DNA of 7,659 bases, taken from the NCBI GenBank assembly GCA_002377605.1, contig DFQD01000021.1, positions 1-7,659 on the forward strand. The letters run 5' to 3'. A program made the translations under genes and the position numbers. The notes below the pieces were generated by a model. That model was not told the origin of the DNA, searched no databases, and saw nothing but the letters and a program-made list of their open reading frames with translations. Shown one piece after another: positions 4,489 through 7,659 of the stretch; position 1 is the stretch's first letter, and the number at the start of each line of letters is the position of its first letter. This DNA comes from Gammaproteobacteria bacterium UBA3498 (GTDB taxonomy: Bacteria > Pseudomonadota > Gammaproteobacteria > Pseudomonadales > Pseudohongiellaceae).

Positions 4489-6726
4489 ATGCCAGCCTCA
4501 ATCTCAAGTGGATACCGCGGACTTGTTTATAAAGTCGCGGTTCCTTCGCCACTAAGAAGAGTTTTTGACTATTTACCGCCTGAGCCAAATCAATCGATCG
4601 CTACTGGAACCCGCGTACAGGTTCAATTTGGACGGCGGAAAGTTGTAGCTTACGTATTAGACAAAGCCTCAAACTCAGAACTGGAACTACACAAACTTAA
4701 ACCTATTTATGCGGTACTGGATTCTGAAGCAATATTTCCAACCAAGTTATTCAGCTTGCTCCAATGGTGTGCGAAGTACTACCACCATCCTTTAGGGGAG
4801 GTCTTAAGTGCAGCAAGTCCCGGAAAGTTACGCAGTAGTATACCCTTATACCCGCAAGAAATTGTTTATCGGGCTAACAGTAATATCGACCAGTCGGAAT
4901 TGAATTCTCTTAGCCGCGCTCCCAGACAAAGAGCACTACTGAAATTTATTAAAAAGAACTCCAGTGCTTCTCGAGATGAAATCGAATTGGCAGGTTTTAG
5001 TGCAGCAATTGTTAAATCGCTTGAAGAAAAAAAATTCGTGGAAAGGGCAGAGAGAAATCTGAATTCGTTGGAATTGTTCTCTCCCTTAAATTCCGTCAAC
5101 CCAAGCTCACTGGAGTTAAATTCCCAACAGCAGCAAGCCTTCGATGCGATAAAACTTAATGGAGATAAATTTAACTGCTTCTTAATTGATGGTGTTACGG
5201 GTTCGGGGAAAACAGAAATTTACATGCAGGTAATGCAGCAGCATCTAAGCGAAGGAAGGCAATGTTTAGTCCTGGTGCCGGAAATAGGATTAACTCCACA
5301 AACGGTTAATCGATTTAGTAAAAGATTCGACTGCCCTATTGCAGTTTTGCATTCAAACCTCACCGACAACGAACGATTAGACGCATGGAGGAGAGCTCGT
5401 GCTGGATCTGTTGCTATAATAATCGGCACTCGTTCTGCAATTTTCACACCCTTGCCTAATCTTGGCCTCATTATAGTAGACGAGGAACACGATGGCTCAT
5501 TTAAACAGCAAGATGGCTTTAAATATTCTGCTCGTGACGTTGCTGTTATGCGAGGTCGCGAGGAAAACGTTCCTATCATTTTAGGATCTGCAACCCCAAG
5601 CCTTGAAAGCTTACAAAACGCGGAGTCAAAAAAGTTCTCGTACTTAACTCTTTCAGAACGAGCGGGAGGTGCAATTAAATCAAAGACAACGATAGTTGAT
5701 ACTTCAAATGAAATTCTTGATTCTGGGTTCTCAGAAAAATTACTTTTCAAGATTGATCAACACCTCACTGTCGGTAATCAGGTGTTGGTATTTATAAACC
5801 GAAGAGGCTTTGCGCCTATCTTAAGCTGCACAAACTGTGGGTGGATTGCCGAGTGTGAAGACTGTGTTTCTCAAATGTCTGTGCACGCAAAACCGCCAAG
5901 CCTACGTTGTCACCATTGTGGAATTGCCAAACAACTCCCTATACTGTGCCCAACCTGTCATGAAGAAGGACTCACAACAATCGGCGCGGGCACACAAAGA
6001 CTAGAGAATTTTTTAGAACAGCGATTTTCAACTTTCCCAGTCATTCGCATAGATCGAGATAGCACTCGAAGTAAAAACAAACTCACTTCGATGTTGAATC
6101 AAATTCAGATTGGGAAACCTTGCATATTACTAGGTACACAAATACTAACTAAAGGACATCATTTCCCAGCTATTACATTGGTTGCCATCGTCGATGCAGA
6201 TGCCGGATTGTTCAGTCCAGATTTTCGTGGTCAAGAATTTATGGCCCAGACAGTTGTACAGGTTTCTGGGCGGGCAGGTAGAGCAAAAAAATCTGGCGAA
6301 GTAGTAATTCAAACTCGCCACTCAACTCATAAGGCACTTATTCAGCTTACCCAGAAAAATTACAAAGAACTGGCAATGTACTTATTGGAGGAAAGAAAAG
6401 CGGCTTCAATGCCGCCATTCGCGCAACTCGTTCTTCTAAAAGCAGAAGGAAACACTCTTAATGAATCAATAAACCTGTTGCAAAGAATGAATAAGGTTTC
6501 CATAAAGCTAATTCGAGAATCGAATTCAAACATTCGAACAGTCGGTCCGGTACCAGCTCCAATGGAAAAGAAGGCTGGTCGCTATCGAGCTCAACTACTT
6601 TTTAAAGCCGAAAACAAGAATACAATGCAACAATTCTTAACTCAGTTTGTCTATCAAATAGACCAAATTAAACTCTCGAGAAACTTACGCTGGAGCCTGG
6701 ATGTGGATCCAAGGGAGATGATCTAG
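4489..6726 (+). CDS. priA: Primosomal replication restart helicase PriA
   Basis: PriA recognises abandoned replication forks and D-loops, unwinds the lagging arm 3'-to-5', and starts reloading of DnaB. The 745-residue protein is near the E. coli length (732). Seen in order: an N-terminal 3'-end-binding domain with the VAVPSPLRRVFDYLPP opening; a winged-helix segment (about 110-200); a superfamily 2 helicase with Walker A GVTGSGKT (235-242), DEEH (331-334) and GSATPS (366-371); four CxxC pairs that bind two zincs (447/450, 456/459, 474/477, 487/490); the GTQILTKGHHFP motif (549-560); and motif VI QVSGRAGRA (591-599). All key residues are present. The ATG at 4489 is the only possible start, because an in-frame TAA lies 9 nt upstream; the ribosome site is weak. 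It neighbours rpmE as in other gammaproteobacteria, but argS or cytR, usually next downstream, is absent. Confidence 0.98.
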   Translation: MPASISSGYRGLVYKVAVPSPLRRVFDYLPPEPNQSIATGTRVQVQFGRRKVVAYVLDKASNSELELHKLKPIYAVLDSEAIFPTKLFSLLQWCAKYYHHPLGEVLSAASPGKLRSSIPLYPQEIVYRANSNIDQSELNSLSRAPRQRALLKFIKKNSSASRDEIELAGFSAAIVKSLEEKKFVERAERNLNSLELFSPLNSVNPSSLELNSQQQQAFDAIKLNGDKFNCFLIDGVTGSGKTEIYMQVMQQHLSEGRQCLVLVPEIGLTPQTVNRFSKRFDCPIAVLHSNLTDNERLDAWRRARAGSVAIIIGTRSAIFTPLPNLGLIIVDEEHDGSFKQQDGFKYSARDVAVMRGREENVPIILGSATPSLESLQNAESKKFSYLTLSERAGGAIKSKTTIVDTSNEILDSGFSEKLLFKIDQHLTVGNQVLVFINRRGFAPILSCTNCGWIAECEDCVSQMSVHAKPPSLRCHHCGIAKQLPILCPTCHEEGLTTIGAGTQRLENFLEQRFSTFPVIRIDRDSTRSKNKLTSMLNQIQIGKPCILLGTQILTKGHHFPAITLVAIVDADAGLFSPDFRGQEFMAQTVVQVSGRAGRAKKSGEVVIQTRHSTHKALIQLTQKNYKELAMYLLEERKAASMPPFAQLVLLKAEGNTLNESINLLQRMNKVSIKLIRESNSNIRTVGPVPAPMEKKAGRYRAQLLFKAENKNTMQQFLTQFVYQIDQIKLSRNLRWSLDVDPREMI

Positions 6727-6789
6727 CTCTGCTGGCTCGCTCACAAAGCTCGACTTTTGGACTATAGCTTCAAGCCTTCTTACCGATAA

Positions 6790-6845
6790 TTGAGGTGGCA
6801 AAAAAGTTTTTTAAATAAAAAATTTAAAATTCAATAGCTTATATT
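6790..6845 (+). promoter_or_regulatory. AT-rich tract and weak promoter candidates before the SPOR gene
   Basis: Between priA and the SPOR gene lies a run of A and T tracts (about 6800-6835). A TTGAGG (6790-6795) is followed 16 bp later by TAAATA (6812-6817), and a TATATT sits at 6840-6845. None is a strong promoter, but the A-tracts resemble an UP element or bent DNA. No intrinsic terminator for priA is evident, so read-through from priA is also possible. Confidence 0.28.
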
Positions 6846-6857
6846 AAGTAAACTAGC

Positions 6858-7421
6858 ATGACTCAAGATTTCGCTAAAATTCGACCTGAACCGCTCCTAG
6901 AACAAAAACCAGTGGAATCCCCTCCTGCCTGGTCTCTAATGTTCACTGGTGTACTAGTCGGTATCACCATTGGTGTTTTCGCTTGTGTGCTTTTTTACCT
7001 ATCTGGAAATGTTCCTCCGCTTAATGTTACCCAGCCTGCATTAGCAGCATCTTCAAATGGGATTGAAGCCGAAACTCTCACGGATGAACCAGTTGATAAT
7101 TCCATAGATTTTGAGTTTTATACGGAACTCCCTCGTTACGAAGTTCCAACAGATGCAACACCGGTTGAACTGCTGAGCGAAGAAATCACTGGTAGTTTTA
7201 TGCTGCAAACTGGTGCTTTTCAGCAACTTGAGTTTGCAGAACAAGAAATGCAGCGCCAATTGGCTATGGGATTGAACGTGATCGTAAAGCCTGAAGAGTT
7301 GCCCGGTAGAACACTCTACTTAGTGCAATCAGGGCCATATAGCACTAATGTGCAGCTTAATGAAGCACAACAATTGTTGCGGCGTAACAGCATTCCGAGT
7401 CTAACCATTGAGCTAAAATAG
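6858..7421 (+). CDS. Short FtsN-like SPOR-domain membrane protein
   Basis: A 187-residue bitopic inner-membrane protein: cytoplasmic N-terminus (1-24), one transmembrane helix (about 26-48), a periplasmic linker rich in acidic residues, Pro and Thr (50-110), and a C-terminal SPOR domain (about 112-187, starting SFMLQTGAF and including LYLVQSGPY). SPOR domains bind denuded glycan strands at the division septum. The linker carries FYTELP (87-92), resembling a short FYT-x-LP motif of small SPOR proteins in this locus. The gene sits directly before hslV, the position of ftsN in E. coli, yet the protein is much shorter than E. coli FtsN (319) and lacks its basic cytoplasmic head and Gln-rich linker. 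Whether it is the functional FtsN or an accessory SPOR protein cannot be told from sequence. The ATG at 6858 lacks a strong ribosome site. Confidence 0.88.
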   Translation: MTQDFAKIRPEPLLEQKPVESPPAWSLMFTGVLVGITIGVFACVLFYLSGNVPPLNVTQPALAASSNGIEAETLTDEPVDNSIDFEFYTELPRYEVPTDATPVELLSEEITGSFMLQTGAFQQLEFAEQEMQRQLAMGLNVIVKPEELPGRTLYLVQSGPYSTNVQLNEAQQLLRRNSIPSLTIELK

Positions 7422-7474
7422 CAAGCCTCGCGCCTTTCCCCTCTAAAATCACAAGAATAGATTCATTTAACCCA

Positions 7475-7500
7475 CTTGAAATTGGGCGGAAGTCCCATAT
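7475..7500 (+). promoter_or_regulatory. Sigma-32 (heat-shock) promoter candidate for hslV
   Basis: CTTGAAA (7475-7481) matches the sigma-32 -35 consensus exactly, and TCCCATAT (7493-7500) matches seven of the eight positions of CCCCATNT. The gap of 11 nt is short compared with the usual E. coli promoters. hslVU is a known heat-shock operon, which supports the call. The start would fall near 7507, about 43 nt before the TTG start codon. Confidence 0.55.
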
Positions 7501-7507
7501 TTTCAAG
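7475..7507. repeat. 33-nt two-step dyad overlapping the hslV promoter
   Basis: CTTGAAA (7475-7481) is the exact reverse complement of TTTCAAG (7501-7507). Inside it, TGGG (7483-7486) pairs with CCCA (7494-7497). Together they give an 11-bp imperfect stem with a 7-nt apical loop. No T-run follows. It may be an operator, a processing or termination hairpin for the SPOR transcript, or coincidental to the promoter. Confidence 0.5.
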
Positions 7508-7542
7508 CTTCTGTGATACTTTTAAAGAAATAAGAACAGGAG
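7508..7542 (+). promoter_or_regulatory. Possible hairpin sequestering the hslV ribosome binding site
   Basis: CTTCTGT (7508-7514) can pair with ACAGGAG (7536-7542): seven base pairs with one G-U, around a 21-nt loop. The right arm contains the AGGAG ribosome site of hslV (7538-7542), which has an ideal 7-nt spacing to the TTG at 7550. The hairpin would fill most of the predicted heat-shock leader. A thermosensor role is inference. Confidence 0.4.
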
Positions 7543-7549
7543 AGATGCC

Positions 7550-7659
7550 TTGGATCAATATCACGGCACAACTATTGTCTCAGTAAGACGAGAAAACAAA
7601 GTTGTAATTGGCGGCGACGGTCAAGTTTCCCAGGGAAACACTGTAATGAAAGGAAACGC
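7550..7659 (+). CDS. hslV: HslV, ATP-dependent protease peptidase subunit, N-terminal part (partial)
   Basis: HslV (ClpQ) forms the double-hexamer proteolytic core that works with the HslU ATPase to degrade misfolded and regulatory proteins in the cytoplasm. Thirty-six complete codons are present before the right edge, reading (M)DQYHGTTIVSVRR, then VVIGGDGQVSQGNTVMKGN, a clear match to HslV. The start is TTG at 7550: no ATG exists in frame back to an in-frame TAA at 7523, and AGGAG (7538-7542) lies 7 nt upstream. The catalytic threonine is expected to be the first Thr of TTIVSV, so a six-residue propeptide (MDQYHG) must be removed, unlike E. coli, where only Met precedes it. hslU presumably follows outside the window. 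Confidence 0.95.
   Translation, partial: MDQYHGTTIVSVRRENKVVIGGDGQVSQGNTVMKGN

Noticed and set aside
5220..5750. 176-codon open frame on the minus strand
   Set aside because: It lies entirely inside priA, whose helicase motifs are intact across the same bases. The antisense product shows no recognisable domain.
6800..6815. A-run/T-run palindrome as a priA terminator
   Set aside because: It consists of A and T tracts around one base with no GC stem, so it is more likely an AT-rich promoter flank.
7545..7586. ATG-initiated 13-codon ORF overlapping the hslV start
   Set aside because: The ATG is only 2 nt from the Shine-Dalgarno, too close for efficient initiation, and is out of frame with HslV. 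Kept only as a possible competitor in the findings.

Overview
This is an ordinary chromosomal housekeeping stretch from a gammaproteobacterium with moderate-to-low GC. The assignment rests on gene order and protein character: a divergent aroKB / PBP1a pair, the rpmE-priA block, and a SPOR-protein gene just before hslV are all arrangements typical of Gammaproteobacteria (Pseudomonas, Shewanella, enterics). A marine or oligotrophic lineage would fit the AT-leaning sequence and short gene set, but that is inference. I see no mobile element, tRNA, rRNA, CRISPR array or phage gene.

Layout. On the minus strand at the left edge lie aroK (shikimate kinase, 128-643) and the first 33 codons of aroB (3-dehydroquinate synthase), forming an aroKB operon read out of the window. 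A 409-bp divergent intergenic region (644-1052) holds several inverted repeats and the likely promoter of mrcA/ponA (PBP1a, 1053-3476, plus strand). PBP1a converges on rpmE (ribosomal protein bL31, 3674-3883, minus), which has its own good sigma-70 promoter and a 5' leader hairpin. Next is a small monofunctional chorismate mutase of the AroQ class (4026-4316, minus), divergent from priA (primosomal helicase, 4489-6726, plus). Then follow a short bitopic SPOR-domain protein (6858-7421, plus), sitting where ftsN lies in enterics, and the 5' end of hslV (7550 to the right edge), which begins with TTG.

How the genes relate. aroB, aroK and the chorismate mutase all serve aromatic amino acid synthesis, although the mutase is a separate transcription unit. 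PBP1a and the SPOR protein both act on peptidoglycan and division. rpmE, priA and hslV serve translation, replication restart and proteolysis.

The most interesting points are structural. (1) The neighbourhood looks compressed: pilMNOPQ is absent between ponA and aroK, and argS (or cytR) is absent between priA and the SPOR gene. (2) The 128 bp before hslV contain a sigma-32-like promoter embedded in a 33-nt dyad, followed by a second possible hairpin that pairs with the Shine-Dalgarno sequence, suggesting layered heat-shock control. (3) The mrcA 5' region has an 8-bp stem close to the start and an ambiguous GTG start. (4) Two enzymes carry substitutions at usually conserved positions (Met in PBP1a glycosyltransferase motif 2; His at the usual Gln/Glu site of the chorismate mutase). 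I did not find an evident new multi-gene system.
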